Shown piece after piece: positions 26,014 to 34,971 of a DNA stretch of 64,000 nt. Below the pieces are notes generated by a model, which worked only from the letters and a program-made list of their open reading frames with translations, was not told the DNA's origin and ran no database searches. The stretch covers positions 2,790,001 through 2,854,000 of the forward strand of contig CBDCGC010000003.1 in the NCBI GenBank assembly GCA_965216585.1, in the 5' to 3' direction. The position numbers and the translations under genes were made by a program. Position 1 is the stretch's first letter; the number at the start of each line of letters is the position of its first letter. The stretch is from CADEER01 sp965216585. GTDB taxonomy: Bacteria > Desulfobacterota > Binatia > HRBIN30 > CADEER01.

Positions 26014-26688
26014 TCACGAGTCTTTCCGCCGCGCCACCAGCTTGTCGGCCCGTCTGGTTGGCTCGGGCAGGCGGTAGCCTACCGCGCATCGCAGGACGAG
26101 TCGCTCGGCGCTTGCCTGGTCCATCTTGTGGCCGATGCTGACGTAGACCGGTTTGACACCGTCGCGCGTACGCAAGACGCGGCCGAGAACTTCGGAGCCG
26201 TGCTTCAACTGGGTGCGCGCGCCGCGCTTCGAGCCGGGTTGCCGGTGCTCGCCGGTGAGTCGACTCTTGCCGCAGCCGAGACTCGGCCGGTCGAGGATGA
26301 TGCCGATGTGACAGGCGATACCAAAGCGCCTTGGGTGAGCGATGCCGTGGCCGTCGCACATGATCGCGTCGGGTTCGCTGTCGAGCTTGGCCAGCGCAGC
26401 CAGCAGCGCCGGCGTTTCGCGGAAGGACAACAGGCCGGGAATGTAGGGGAAACGCAGAGGCTCGAGCGCGGTGTGTTCTTCCAGGACGATTCGCTGGTCG
26501 GCGTCCCACAGTACGACGCCGCCGATGCAGTGCTCACCGTCGCGAGTGAACGCCGCGTCGAGCCCGGCTACGGTTCGGATGGGCCGGCGCGGAGCCGTAG
26601 TGAGGATCGCAGCCGCGAGCCGGCGCTGGACTGCGACGGCTTGCTTTGGCGACAATTGCCAATCGTGCGGCGGTTTTGGAACGATCAC
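26014..26688 (-). CDS. nfi: Endonuclease V (deoxyinosine 3' endonuclease)
   Basis: A GTG start at 26688 overlaps the Na/Pi cotransporter stop as GTGA and gives 224 residues. The Nfi motifs are present: VAGLDAAF (first catalytic Asp), RFPYIPGLLSFRETPALLAAL, ALMCDGHG-like AIMCDGHGIAHPRRFGIACH and PSLGCGKSRL. It nicks DNA near hypoxanthine and other deaminated bases. The frame is open well upstream, but that part is antisense to the transporter gene. Confidence 0.92.
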   Translation of the reverse strand: MIVPKPPHDWQLSPKQAVAVQRRLAAAILTTAPRRPIRTVAGLDAAFTRDGEHCIGGVVLWDADQRIVLEEHTALEPLRFPYIPGLLSFRETPALLAALAKLDSEPDAIMCDGHGIAHPRRFGIACHIGIILDRPSLGCGKSRLTGEHRQPGSKRGARTQLKHGSEVLGRVLRTRDGVKPVYVSIGHKMDQASAERLVLRCAVGYRLPEPTRRADKLVARRKDS

Positions 26689-28346
26689 TTTCGGCCTTGG
26701 AAAGCCTCGGCGACGTTGACGGCGTGGTTGCGAATACGCCGCATGGCTACGAGCATGTCGTTGAAGAAGATCCCGGCGCTTGGATCCCAGCGCTGTGCCG
26801 ACAGTCTTGCGAGGTTCTCGTCGCGCAGACGATCCGCACTCTCGAGCAGATCTCGGCCCTTGGCGTGCACCGATTGCATCCAGTTCGTTTCGCTGCGTTC
26901 GCCGCGGTCGACGATCTCCTCGTAGAACGCCGTCGTCTCCGCGATGTACTCGTTGAGGCTGGCGACGGCTTCGTCCGGCATCTTGACCTGCATGCGATGC
27001 ATACGGCGCCGGTAGTTGGCCATGCGTTCGCAGTAGTCGGCGATGCTCTCGATCTCGTTGGCGAGGCGAATGAGATTGCGGATTTCCTCGGTTTGTGAGG
27101 TGGTCAGTACGCCGGCCATCGCCTGCGACATGAACATCGTTATCTCGTGTTGAATGGAGTCGGTGACGCGCTCCTTTTTCAGGATTCGATCGCGAAGTTT
27201 CGAGTCCTTGTTCGGCGGTTGCAGGTACATGTCTCTGGTGAGTCGCAGGGCGTCGGCTGCGACGTTGGCCATATGCAAGACCTCGAGCCTTCCCTGCTCG
27301 ATGGCCAGAGTTGGCGACTCGACCATGCTCGAGTGCAGGAACTCGAGGTTGGTCTGCTCTTTGGATGCGCCCGGTGTCAAGATGCTGGCCAGGTTGAGCA
27401 ACCAGCGGAGAAACGGCAGTGCGATCAGAGCCAGCGTGATGTTGAAGCTGGTGTGCGCAACCGCGATGTGTTCGGTGACGTAGGGTCGCTTCCCCGCTGC
27501 GTCGACGATGTTGGGGTCGCCCGGCGTCACACTGTCGACGATGTCGATCCAATAGGGAAAGATGAAGAGCATGAAAGCGACGCCAATGACGTTGATCGTA
27601 GTATGGAACATCGCCGCGCGGCGAGCATTGGTCGTACCGTTGATGGCTGCCAACTGGGCCGTGATCGTCGTGCCGATGTTCTCGCCCAGCACCAGTGCCG
27701 CCGCCCCTTGGAAGGACAAGAGGCCGACCGTCGCCAGCGCAATGGTGATGCCGAGCATGGCACTCGACGACTGCACCAGGACGGTCAGGAACGCGCCGGT
27801 CAACACGCTGAGGACCAAACTCGTCAACGAGGCTCCATCGAAGCTGGCCATCAACTCGGTGAACTGCGGGAGGTCTTTCAGCGGTGCGAAGCCGACTTTC
27901 ATCAGGTGCAAGCCGTAGAAAACCATACCGAAGCCGGCGGCGAACTGGCCTAGGAAGCGCAGGTTCTCGTTGCGCGAGAAGAATTGAAGGAATACCCCGA
28001 GGCCGAGGATGAGAAGCGCCGATTTGTGGAGCTTGAGGACCAAGATCCAGCCAGTGATGGTCGTGCCGATGTTGGCTCCGAGAATGACCGAGGCCGCCTG
28101 TGCGAGATCCATCAAACCGGCGTTGACGAACGACACCACCATGACCGTCGTGACCGACGACGACTGCACGATCATGGTCGCCAGGAGCCCGGTTCCGACG
28201 CCGAAAAAGCGGTTGCGTGTTGCCGCTCCGATGACTCGGCGCAAGCGGTCCCCGGCGACGACCTGCAGCGCCTCCGACATCGAGCGCATGCCGAAGAGAA
28301 AGAGACCGAGACCGCCGAACAGGTTGAAGATCAGATCGCGAATCAT
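26685..28346 (-). CDS. Na/Pi cotransporter family protein (NptA/YjbB type) with PhoU-like tail
   Basis: The 553-residue product contains two inverted NptA repeats, each with the signature QSSS (MIVQSSSVTTVMVV and LVQSSSAMLGITIA) and paired LGANIGTTITG/LGENIGTTITA motifs in about eight membrane segments. The C-terminal ~200 residues are helical and PhoU-like (RLEVLHMANVAADALRLTRD, IRLANEIESIADYCERMANY). It probably moves phosphate across the inner membrane, as import or export. It is translationally coupled to endonuclease V downstream. Confidence 0.92.
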   Translation of the reverse strand: MIRDLIFNLFGGLGLFLFGMRSMSEALQVVAGDRLRRVIGAATRNRFFGVGTGLLATMIVQSSSVTTVMVVSFVNAGLMDLAQAASVILGANIGTTITGWILVLKLHKSALLILGLGVFLQFFSRNENLRFLGQFAAGFGMVFYGLHLMKVGFAPLKDLPQFTELMASFDGASLTSLVLSVLTGAFLTVLVQSSSAMLGITIALATVGLLSFQGAAALVLGENIGTTITAQLAAINGTTNARRAAMFHTTINVIGVAFMLFIFPYWIDIVDSVTPGDPNIVDAAGKRPYVTEHIAVAHTSFNITLALIALPFLRWLLNLASILTPGASKEQTNLEFLHSSMVESPTLAIEQGRLEVLHMANVAADALRLTRDMYLQPPNKDSKLRDRILKKERVTDSIQHEITMFMSQAMAGVLTTSQTEEIRNLIRLANEIESIADYCERMANYRRRMHRMQVKMPDEAVASLNEYIAETTAFYEEIVDRGERSETNWMQSVHAKGRDLLESADRLRDENLARLSAQRWDPSAGIFFNDMLVAMRRIRNHAVNVAEAFQGRK

Positions 28347-28450
28347 TTCTCCATCTCTTCCCGCATCACCACAGCCGCAGCGACGATTCGGCCGCCGGAC
28401 TCACCCGATCGAAACGGCGCGGTGCTTCAGCCGTAAACGAAAACCCCCTC

Positions 28451-28616
28451 AGCAGCCCGCTGAAAAACAGGACACGCGCTGCAAATGGTTTTTTGGCGCC
28501 AGAGCTGCGTTGCGAAATCCTCAACAAAAGCTCTGGCTTTGCCTCCGGTTTCGCGCCTTGCTCTGACGCCAAAATCCTCATTTTCGCTTGCGCGCCTGTT
28601 TTTCAACGGACTGACT
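28451..28616. repeat. Imperfect palindromic intergenic repeat (MITE/REP-like)
   Basis: Left arm 28451-28505 and right arm 28560-28616 are imperfect reverse complements around a ~54-base centre. Shared blocks include GCTGAAAAACAG against CTGTTTTTCAACG, and TTTTTTGGCGCCAGAGC against GCTCTGACGCCAAAA. Both arms have short A/T runs and CGCGC blocks. It lies in the 335-base gap (28347-28681) between the cotransporter and serine hydrolase genes, which holds no other gene. It looks like a non-autonomous mobile palindrome; no target-site duplication could be fixed. Confidence 0.7.
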
Positions 28617-28681
28617 AGCCGGCCTTACTCGTTTCTGCGCGCCTCTGTCAAAGTCTTGGGCAAATCGCGCGCCGGCGTCGG

Positions 28682-29866
28682 TCAGCGGCGGCGCGCACAG
28701 CGCAACGCAGCGCCGCCGATTTGCGCCGTGCGAATGTCGCCGAACGGTGTGCCGAAACCGCTGTTGAGCGTCAGCGCCACCGCCAGCTCGTTGTCCGGAT
28801 CGGCCCACGCCCCGGATCCGCCGAAACCGTAGTGCCCAAAGCCACGGCGCGGTTCGCCACGCGTCGTCGCGGCGCGGTGGTAGCCGAGCCGCCAGTGCAT
28901 CGGGAAGGGCACCACTTTGTCGATTTTGCGTGTCTGAATCTCGGTGGCGCGGCGCAGCGTTTCTTCCGAAACCAACTTCTTTCCGTCGAGCTCTCCGCCG
29001 GCGGCGAGAACCGCGTACATCTTGGCCAACGATCGCGCCGTGAAGGCGCCGTTGGCAGCGGGAATGCAGGCGCGCACGGTTGCCGGCGACGACCAGTCGA
29101 AGGCGGCCACCTCGGGCGGCTCGAGCGCTGCGATCAACTTGCCCGCGTCGATGGGAAAGCGCACCAGATCGAGCACCTGCTGGAGGCGCTTGACGGGTTT
29201 GCGCAGCTTTTGGATGCGCTCGATTCGTTCGGGTGGGAAGACCAGCTTGGCAACTCGCTTCACTTCCTTCTCCGGCACTCCGATGTAGAGCCCGTCGAGT
29301 CCGAGCGGTTCGGCGATTTCACTCTGCACGAGATCGGAGAGCTGCCGCTCGGTCACGCGTTGGATGACCTCGCCGACGAGCCAGCCGTAGGTGAGGGCAT
29401 GGTAGGCACTGTATTCGCCTGGCCGGTGCGCCGGTACGGCGGCGGCGAGGGCCTCGGTCATGTGCTGCCAGTCGAGCATGCGCTCGGCCGAGTCGATCAG
29501 GTTGCGAACGTCATACAGCCCTGCCTGGTGGCAGAGCAGGTGGCGAACGGTGATGTGATTCTTGCCGTTCTGGCCGAACTCGGGCCAGAACTTGGCGACC
29601 GCGTCTTCGTAGTCGAGCAGTCCTTGATCGACGAGCCGGTGCAGGAGGGTCGAGACGACACCCTTGGTCGTCGAGAAGGACACCGCCAGCGTCTTCGTCG
29701 TCCACGGATTGCTTTCGTCGCGATTGCCGCCGCGGATGTCGACCACGCGTTTGCCGCGGTGAAATACGGCGACCGCCGCGCCGCCGGCGCTCGGCGCCCG
29801 TTGGAGTTGTTGCTCGAGAGTCTTCGCGACAGGCCAGAAATCTGGGTGGATGTGTCCTTCGATCAT
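28682..29866 (-). CDS. Beta-lactamase-fold serine hydrolase (class C/EstB-like)
   Basis: The preferred ATG (MIEGHIHPDFWPVAK) has GGAGG five bases upstream and gives 394 residues. The SxxK nucleophile motif is in VSFSTTKGVVSTLL, with Tyr-containing YSAYHALTYGWL as the probable second motif and HYGFGGSGAWADP near the C-terminus replacing the KTG triad. There is no signal peptide, so an esterase or peptidase-like role in the cytoplasm is more likely than beta-lactam resistance. The substrate is unknown. Confidence 0.88.
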   Translation of the reverse strand: MIEGHIHPDFWPVAKTLEQQLQRAPSAGGAAVAVFHRGKRVVDIRGGNRDESNPWTTKTLAVSFSTTKGVVSTLLHRLVDQGLLDYEDAVAKFWPEFGQNGKNHITVRHLLCHQAGLYDVRNLIDSAERMLDWQHMTEALAAAVPAHRPGEYSAYHALTYGWLVGEVIQRVTERQLSDLVQSEIAEPLGLDGLYIGVPEKEVKRVAKLVFPPERIERIQKLRKPVKRLQQVLDLVRFPIDAGKLIAALEPPEVAAFDWSSPATVRACIPAANGAFTARSLAKMYAVLAAGGELDGKKLVSEETLRRATEIQTRKIDKVVPFPMHWRLGYHRAATTRGEPRRGFGHYGFGGSGAWADPDNELAVALTLNSGFGTPFGDIRTAQIGGAALRCARRR

Positions 29867-30299
29867 GGTGCCTCCGGCCGGTGATCCGACAGGGATCACG
29901 TGCTTCGCCCGTTTCTCAGAGAATCCGTCGCGACGTGCCGCGCAAGGTGAACACGGGCTCAACCCGGGCTGCCAACGCTAACCAGCCACTGTCTCAGGCG
30001 CAAGAGAATGGAACGCCTGCAAAGGAGCAGCACCGCTCGATCCTTTCATCGGCGCCGGACAAGGCACTCCATTGGCGCCATGAGTTGCGATCCCCCCAGC
30101 GGCCTGCCGTGTTCTTGAGCACCCGAATCGACGTCTTTTTGACGATCCGTCTAAGACAAAAATCCCGTAATTCAAGTACCTTAGGCAAAATACTGCCGGT
30201 CGTGAAGAGACGCATCGGTGGTAGTGTGCGCTTTGTCGTCTTCCGTACATGGTGCGCTTGGATCTGCTGCCTGGCCTGTTCCTTGCTCTTATCGCTGGC
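29867..30299. other. Intergenic stretch without a supported gene
   Basis: This 433-base gap separates the divergent serine hydrolase and pseudopilin genes. Open frames here have no recognisable protein features. The sequence turns more AT-rich from about 30135 to 30195, where promoters for the pseudopilin gene would be expected, but no convincing -35/-10 pair, sigma-54 site or riboswitch was found. Confidence 0.4.
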
Positions 30300-30812
30300 A
30301 TGACTCAATTGCATGACGCGATGGCCCGACCGGCTGACGACCGTGGGTTGCCGACCCTCAGTGAGCTCTTTGCGATGATTGCGATCGCCACTGCACTGAT
30401 GGTGATGGCGGTGGCGCGCAACGACGCCGGCTCGACCGACCTCGCCGCGGCGCGAGAAAGTCTCATGAATGACTTACGGGTGGCACGGATGCAGGCGACG
30501 CTGAACGGTGCCCGTGTCCGCTTCGAAGCGCGGGAGACGCACTACACCATCTTCCGCCTGATGGATCGCGGTGGGAGTTGGAACGTCGACGGCTCGTTCG
30601 CGCCGAAGCGCGTCGAGCTTCCCGCTGGCTACTCGGTGTCGGTCGACAGTGACGAGAGGTCGCCGAGCGCCGAGTTCGATTCGCGCGGCTTGCTGGTTCC
30701 GCGGCACGGCAACGTAGCTGGTATCGTCTCGGTCACCGTCAGGAACGACGCCGGCCAGCGCGAGATCGTGCACATCTGGCCATCCGGCCAGATCGACGCG
30801 TCGATCAGTTGA
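30300..30812 (+). CDS. GspH/FimT-like pseudopilin
   Basis: From the ATG at 30300 the 170-residue protein has a short hydrophilic leader (MTQLHDAMARPADDRG) followed by the hydrophobic helix LPTLSELFAMIAIATALMVM, which fits a type III prepilin signal cut after Gly16. The conserved Glu is at +6 rather than the usual +5. The next part (ARESLMNDLRVARMQATLNG) and a C-terminal beta-rich domain match GspH/FimT minor pseudopilins. A start at 30249 would add a second hydrophobic stretch and fits less well. No other pilus or secretion genes are nearby. Confidence 0.72.
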   Translation: MTQLHDAMARPADDRGLPTLSELFAMIAIATALMVMAVARNDAGSTDLAAARESLMNDLRVARMQATLNGARVRFEARETHYTIFRLMDRGGSWNVDGSFAPKRVELPAGYSVSVDSDERSPSAEFDSRGLLVPRHGNVAGIVSVTVRNDAGQREIVHIWPSGQIDASIS

Positions 30813-31042
30813 CCTGGCGCACGCCGATCCGAAGGTTTCCTGCGCCGCAGGCGTGCTTGCGCCACGGGTCGTACGACCAGTCGCTGGAGAGTGGAAAAGT
30901 CATACGTTTTCTTCATTCGGGCTTTTCGGTTTCGGGCGTACAACAGTCGTGCACCGAGCAAAATCGCCAAACGAGCACGAGCTCGGTGTGAGCACCCTCC
31001 CTCTCTAGCGGATCGGCTACCTCCCTGGCCGATCCAGTCTGT

Positions 31043-31082
31043 GCCCCCTCGCCCGCATCCGATGTGGGTGAGGGGGCTTTTT
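31043..31082 (+). terminator. Rho-independent terminator
   Basis: GCCCCCTCGCCC pairs with GGGTGAGGGGGC around a short loop, followed by TTTTT. The T-run overlaps the stop codon of the converging BASS transporter gene. A second smaller hairpin (GGATCGGC / GGCCGATCC) lies just upstream at 31010-31035. It would end transcripts from the pseudopilin gene. Confidence 0.8.
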
Positions 31083-31980
31083 ACACTGCGGGTGCAGCGG
31101 TACGGCGCCGGTGCAGGTAGACGATCGGAGCGGCGACGACGAAGGCCACACCGCCGGAGAGAATGGCGGCGAAGAACACGGCGTCACTGAAGGGATCGTC
31201 AACGCCTGGGATTCTCGGGAACAGCGCCGCTGACAACATGACGGCGAGGTTGCCGTTGCGTATCGTCACCTCGATGGCGATGGCAACTGCATCTTTGTGA
31301 GGTAGGGAAGCGAGGCGGGCGGCGATCAGCGATACGGCCTGCGATGCCGCGGCGAGAAGTACGAGGCCGATGATGGCGGGCATTCCTTGTTGCATGGGAT
31401 CGACGCGCCCGGCGCTGCTGGCGCCGACGACCATCAGCAAAATGATTCCAATGCTGATCTGAATCGCGCGCGTCGACAGCTCGTCCCGCCAGGCGGGGAA
31501 GATCGTGCCGAGAAGCATTCCCACCGCCAGCGGTAGCAAGAGGCAAAAGGCGATGTTGAAGACGATCTGCGCCGTCGGCATCGAGAATCCATCGGGCAGA
31601 GAGCGCGCAGCAAAGGTCTGCAGGATCCACGGCGTGGTCATCAGGCAGGCGGTCGTCGTCACCGAGGTCAGGGCGATCGACAGTGCGATGTTGCCACGTG
31701 CAACGTAGGTGACGATGTTGGACGCCGTACCTCCGGGCACCGCGGCGAGAAGGACGAGCCCCGTGGCAACGCCGGCCGAGAGTCCGAGCTGGCGTCCGAT
31801 GGCGAAAGCAAGTACGGGCACGGCGATCAACTGCAGCGCCATGCCGACGATGAATCCCTTTGGCGCGCGAAACTCCGCGATGAAGTCGCGCGGGGCGAGC
31901 TTCGCCCCCATGCCGAGCATTGCGAAGATGAGTTGCAGCGCCGCGAAGACGAACTCGTTCTTGATGTAGAGCTCGGCCAT
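31081..31980 (-). CDS. Bile acid:sodium symporter (BASS) family transporter
   Basis: The 299-residue product has about nine hydrophobic segments and BASS landmarks: a GMGAKLAPRDF segment after the first helix, VLLAAVPGGTASNIVTYVARGNIALS and, near the end, TIRNGNLAVMLSAALF. Bacterial members carry organic anions such as bile acids, pantoate or keto acids with sodium; the substrate cannot be told here. It is the last gene of a long minus-strand run, 27 bases after the HugZ-like gene. Confidence 0.88.
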   Translation of the reverse strand: MAELYIKNEFVFAALQLIFAMLGMGAKLAPRDFIAEFRAPKGFIVGMALQLIAVPVLAFAIGRQLGLSAGVATGLVLLAAVPGGTASNIVTYVARGNIALSIALTSVTTTACLMTTPWILQTFAARSLPDGFSMPTAQIVFNIAFCLLLPLAVGMLLGTIFPAWRDELSTRAIQISIGIILLMVVGASSAGRVDPMQQGMPAIIGLVLLAAASQAVSLIAARLASLPHKDAVAIAIEVTIRNGNLAVMLSAALFPRIPGVDDPFSDAVFFAAILSGGVAFVVAAPIVYLHRRRTAAPAV

Positions 31981-32007
31981 GTGTTGGATGGGCGCTCGAG
32001 GTCGAGG

Positions 32008-32772
32008 TCAGGCGTGGCGCGCTCGTCGCGCATCCCGCACCATTTGCACCAGGGCGTCGCGGGTCTCGTCGGCCGTGTGAACGCCCTGCGGAAACGAGAT
32101 TCGCAGAGTGCGACCCTCGCTACCGCGCTGCGCGTAGATGTCGAAACCGAGGCGATCGACCGCGTGCATCGCTGCCCGCTCGGCCGCGAATCCGCCGTAG
32201 TGCTCGGCCAGCAGCACCAGCGCTTCGGCGTGATCCTCGTTCATGTGCGCTTGGATGTCGTCGGCCACGCTCACCAGCGGGTCGACCGAAGCGTTGCCGA
32301 AGGCAGTGCCGCTCAACCAACCCATCGATGCGAATCCGGCGACGTGGTAGACGCGCTCGATCTCCATGCGGAAGAGGGCGAAGTCGCCGAAGTCGATCCA
32401 GCGCGCCGAGTCGGGATGGCGATCGAGGTAGAGGTCTCGGGTGTCGGGCGCACCCTCGGTCGGCTGGACGCGGCCCAACAGGGTCGTCCGCGGACCCGAC
32501 AGCGCGCCACCGTCGGCGCCGCGCCGCGACACCAGCAGGCAGGCCCGGTCGTCAGCCTGCAGGTTCTTGGTGTGTTGGGCGAGCCCGCTGAGTAGAAAGA
32601 TCGGTCTGCCCGAAGTGTCGCTGGCGTAGGGTGCAAGTGAGGCGAAGGGAAAACCGGGCTGCGCCAGCGAATGGGTGGACAAAGTTCCGCAGCGCTCGCT
32701 GGTGATGAGAGAACGCGCTTGTTCGCTCAGGCTGGGGCGCGGTGCTGCACGGTCCGGATCGCGATTGGTCAC
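32008..32772 (-). CDS. HugZ-like heme utilisation protein (PNPOx fold plus DUF2470)
   Basis: A GTG start gives 254 residues. The N-terminal split-barrel (LITSERCGTLSTHSL, ASLAPYASDTSGRPIFLLS, HTKNLQADDRACLLV) matches the pyridoxamine-phosphate-oxidase-like family. The C-terminal domain has IQAHMNEDHAEALVLLAEHY, the DUF2470 signature, giving the HugZ/heme-iron-utilisation arrangement. Such proteins bind or degrade heme. No ribosome site is obvious at the GTG. It lies 37 bases after the DUF4185 gene, so it is probably in the same transcript. Confidence 0.82.
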   Translation of the reverse strand: MTNRDPDRAAPRPSLSEQARSLITSERCGTLSTHSLAQPGFPFASLAPYASDTSGRPIFLLSGLAQHTKNLQADDRACLLVSRRGADGGALSGPRTTLLGRVQPTEGAPDTRDLYLDRHPDSARWIDFGDFALFRMEIERVYHVAGFASMGWLSGTAFGNASVDPLVSVADDIQAHMNEDHAEALVLLAEHYGGFAAERAAMHAVDRLGFDIYAQRGSEGRTLRISFPQGVHTADETRDALVQMVRDARRARHA

Positions 32773-32809
32773 GGCGAGAGTGTGGTGTCGGCCCGGCGGC
32801 GTGTCAACG

Positions 32810-33967
32810 TCAGTCGAGTGTGATACGGCCGAGTCGCACGCGGCCGATGCCCAGCTTTTCCGGTTGGTAGTAGGTGAAGACGAGCTCGCGGCCGCTGGCG
32901 AGCGCTGCGTGGACCTGACCGGCATAGGCGTCTTTGGTCGCGCCAAAGGGACGCAGATCGACGGGAGTCGGCTCGCTCCACGGGCCTTCCGGACGCGGTG
33001 CGGTGCGCAGGACGAGATGAGTGCCGCCGCTGCAGATGTCCGAAAAGGAGGCGAGGTAGCTGCCCAGGTAGTCGCTCCAGACGACCGTGCCGAGGCCGCC
33101 ACGCACGGCCGCCAGAATTGGCGCCGCGTCGGAGAGGTGTTTCGACCAACCGCTACCGTGCCAGAAACGGTAGGCCGACCGATCGAAGATCTCCGATAGC
33201 GCGACGCGCGCCAACACGATGTCGACGTCGCAGTATTGGCGGTTGGTCGAAGCGTAGAGGTAGGCATTGATCGAGCCACCCTCTTCAACGGCAAGAGCTT
33301 TGAGGAAGTTTGGCTCGTCGGGGCCGAAGATCAGTTGTGGTTCGCCGTCGGCGGTGAGCACCCGGGTTGCGGTGGTCGTGCCGCGCTGCACGATGGCGAC
33401 GCCGGTGCCGAGGTGGGCGAAATCGTAGGCGGCGCTGCCGACGTGAACCTTCTCATAGAGGTGCACGGCGAGCTCGTCGTCGATGGCGATCAGATCGCCG
33501 GGCCACAAGGCGATGCGCGTCCAGCAGTCGACGGGTTCGGGGCAGGTGCAATACGGGTGCTCGGGGTTGCACTTGTCGTTTTCAGTGCAGCACTCGGGCG
33601 GTTCGCGGTCGCGATTGTAGGACTCTTCCTCGGCGGAAAAGGCGTAGAAGGGAAGTGAGCCAAACCACGTGTCGATCGGCTCGTTGAGTTGGCTCGGCGT
33701 ATCGACGTGTGAGATGGCGGCGGTCGCAGAGTGCATGTCGGTCCAGGTGAAGGTGTCGCCGAATACCCACAGGATCTCCGATCCCAGGCGGACGGAGTTT
33801 CCCGCATCCCGCCCATATGACCAGGCGTTGGTGGAGAAGTCGCCGAGGTCCTCCACCTGGGCGACGCGCAGCGGCCGCGCTTCGCCAGTCGGCTGCATGC
33901 CGGCACAGGCCGCCAGCAACGTGAGGGGGAGCCATCGCCAATGGTGAAAGATCGCAGGGTGACTCAC
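32810..33967 (-). CDS. DUF4185-type lipoprotein
   Basis: From the GTG at 33967 (GGAG eight bases upstream) the product is 385 residues with a lipoprotein signal ending LTLLAAC. The rest is beta-rich with Trp/Phe-Asp blade motifs (GSEILWVFGDTFTW, GDLIAIDDELAVHLY, GSGWSKHLSD, TYYQPEKLGIGRVRLGRI), like five-bladed-propeller DUF4185 proteins related to glycosidases. A Cys-rich insertion (ECCTENDKCNPEHPYCTCPE) is unusual. It follows tupC after 17 bases; a functional link to tungstate uptake is not evident. Confidence 0.7.
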   Translation of the reverse strand: MSHPAIFHHWRWLPLTLLAACAGMQPTGEARPLRVAQVEDLGDFSTNAWSYGRDAGNSVRLGSEILWVFGDTFTWTDMHSATAAISHVDTPSQLNEPIDTWFGSLPFYAFSAEEESYNRDREPPECCTENDKCNPEHPYCTCPEPVDCWTRIALWPGDLIAIDDELAVHLYEKVHVGSAAYDFAHLGTGVAIVQRGTTTATRVLTADGEPQLIFGPDEPNFLKALAVEEGGSINAYLYASTNRQYCDVDIVLARVALSEIFDRSAYRFWHGSGWSKHLSDAAPILAAVRGGLGTVVWSDYLGSYLASFSDICSGGTHLVLRTAPRPEGPWSEPTPVDLRPFGATKDAYAGQVHAALASGRELVFTYYQPEKLGIGRVRLGRITLD

Positions 33968-33984
33968 TCGTGATTTCTCCGTCT

Positions 33985-34971
33985 TCAGCGCCGCAGCGAC
34001 GTCACTTTGAAGGTCAGGTATACGCATTCTCCGACCCGTAGCGCCATCTCTCGGAAGGACTGCTCGGTAATGCGTGCGGCGATGATCTCACCGCAGTCGA
34101 CGAAGAGCACCACCGTGCCCGTTTCGCGCTCGACTCGCTCGATGTTGCCGCGCAGGGTGTTGCGGGCACTCGACTCCAGTCGGTTGCGCGATACGAGAAT
34201 GTCGTCGGCGCTGATTTCGATCCGCGAAGATGTGCGATCGCCGAGCTCGATTTCGAACGGACCGACGTCGAGGACGACGCCGCTACCGCGGCGGCGAATG
34301 GCGCCGTCGAGGACCGTGCGGCGCGGCGCGTGGGTGATGCGTCCCCGATCGAGAGCAATGGTCACGTCGCCGAGGCGGTGCGCCTGGTCGAGATCGTGCG
34401 TCGTCAGGACGATCGTCTTGCCCTCGCTGATCGACTCACCGACGAGCTTCTCGATCATGGTTTTCGAGGCGGCGTCGATGTTGGCGGTGGGTTCGTCGAG
34501 CAAGAGCGCGGGCGTGTCCAAAGCGATGGCGCGAGCCAGGGCGACGCGCTGCACCTCGCCGCCGGAGAGCTTGACGGCGTTGCGCTTGGCGAAATCGGCG
34601 AGGCCGACGCGGCGCAGGGCGGGTTCGATCGCGGTCAGTGGCAGGCCGTGTCGCTTCAGCCCGTAGGCGAGGTTGGCGTGCACCGAGCGCCGCAAGAGGT
34701 AGGGGGCCTGAGCGACCAGGGTGACGTGCTTGCGCAAGTCGTCTGGAGAACGGTTGGTGCCGGCGATTCCGTCGCCGTGCAACTCGACGCGGCCGCGGTT
34801 CGGGTTCTGCAGAAAGGCCAGCAGGTGCAGCAAGGTCGATTTGCCGCTGCCGTTTGGTCCGACGATAGCGGTGACTGCACCGCTGCCGATCGAGAGCGAA
34901 TCGATTTCGAGAACGGTCCGGCGGCGGTAGTCGACCTGAACCTGGTGTAGCTGGTAGGAAACCCGGCTCAC
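33985..34971 (-). CDS. tupC: Tungstate ABC transporter, ATP-binding protein
   Basis: A GTG start, coupled to the permease stop (GTGA), gives 328 residues. It has Walker A GPNGSGKST, the signature LSGGEVQRVALARA, Walker B LLLDEPTANID and the H-loop TTHD. A C-terminal TOBE-like domain (TLRGNIERVERETGTVVLFV) is typical of oxyanion (molybdate/tungstate) importers and may sense the anion. It powers uptake with the adjacent TupB and TupA proteins. Confidence 0.88.
   Translation of the reverse strand: MSRVSYQLHQVQVDYRRRTVLEIDSLSIGSGAVTAIVGPNGSGKSTLLHLLAFLQNPNRGRVELHGDGIAGTNRSPDDLRKHVTLVAQAPYLLRRSVHANLAYGLKRHGLPLTAIEPALRRVGLADFAKRNAVKLSGGEVQRVALARAIALDTPALLLDEPTANIDAASKTMIEKLVGESISEGKTIVLTTHDLDQAHRLGDVTIALDRGRITHAPRRTVLDGAIRRRGSGVVLDVGPFEIELGDRTSSRIEISADDILVSRNRLESSARNTLRGNIERVERETGTVVLFVDCGEIIAARITEQSFREMALRVGECVYLTFKVTSLRR

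Noticed and set aside
28451..28616. CRISPR or rho-independent terminator.
   Set aside because: There is one long imperfect dyad rather than repeats with spacers, and no T-run after a compact stem.
28682..29866. Antibiotic-resistance beta-lactamase.
   Set aside because: It has SxxK but no signal peptide and no clear KTG motif. EstB-like hydrolase is a better reading.
29881..30303. A 140-codon plus-strand frame before the pseudopilin gene.
   Set aside because: It has no ribosome site, no recognisable family and low-complexity composition.
30810..31040. tRNA or small RNA gene before the terminator.
   Set aside because: Hairpins occur, but no cloverleaf, anticodon arm or known RNA motif could be drawn by eye.
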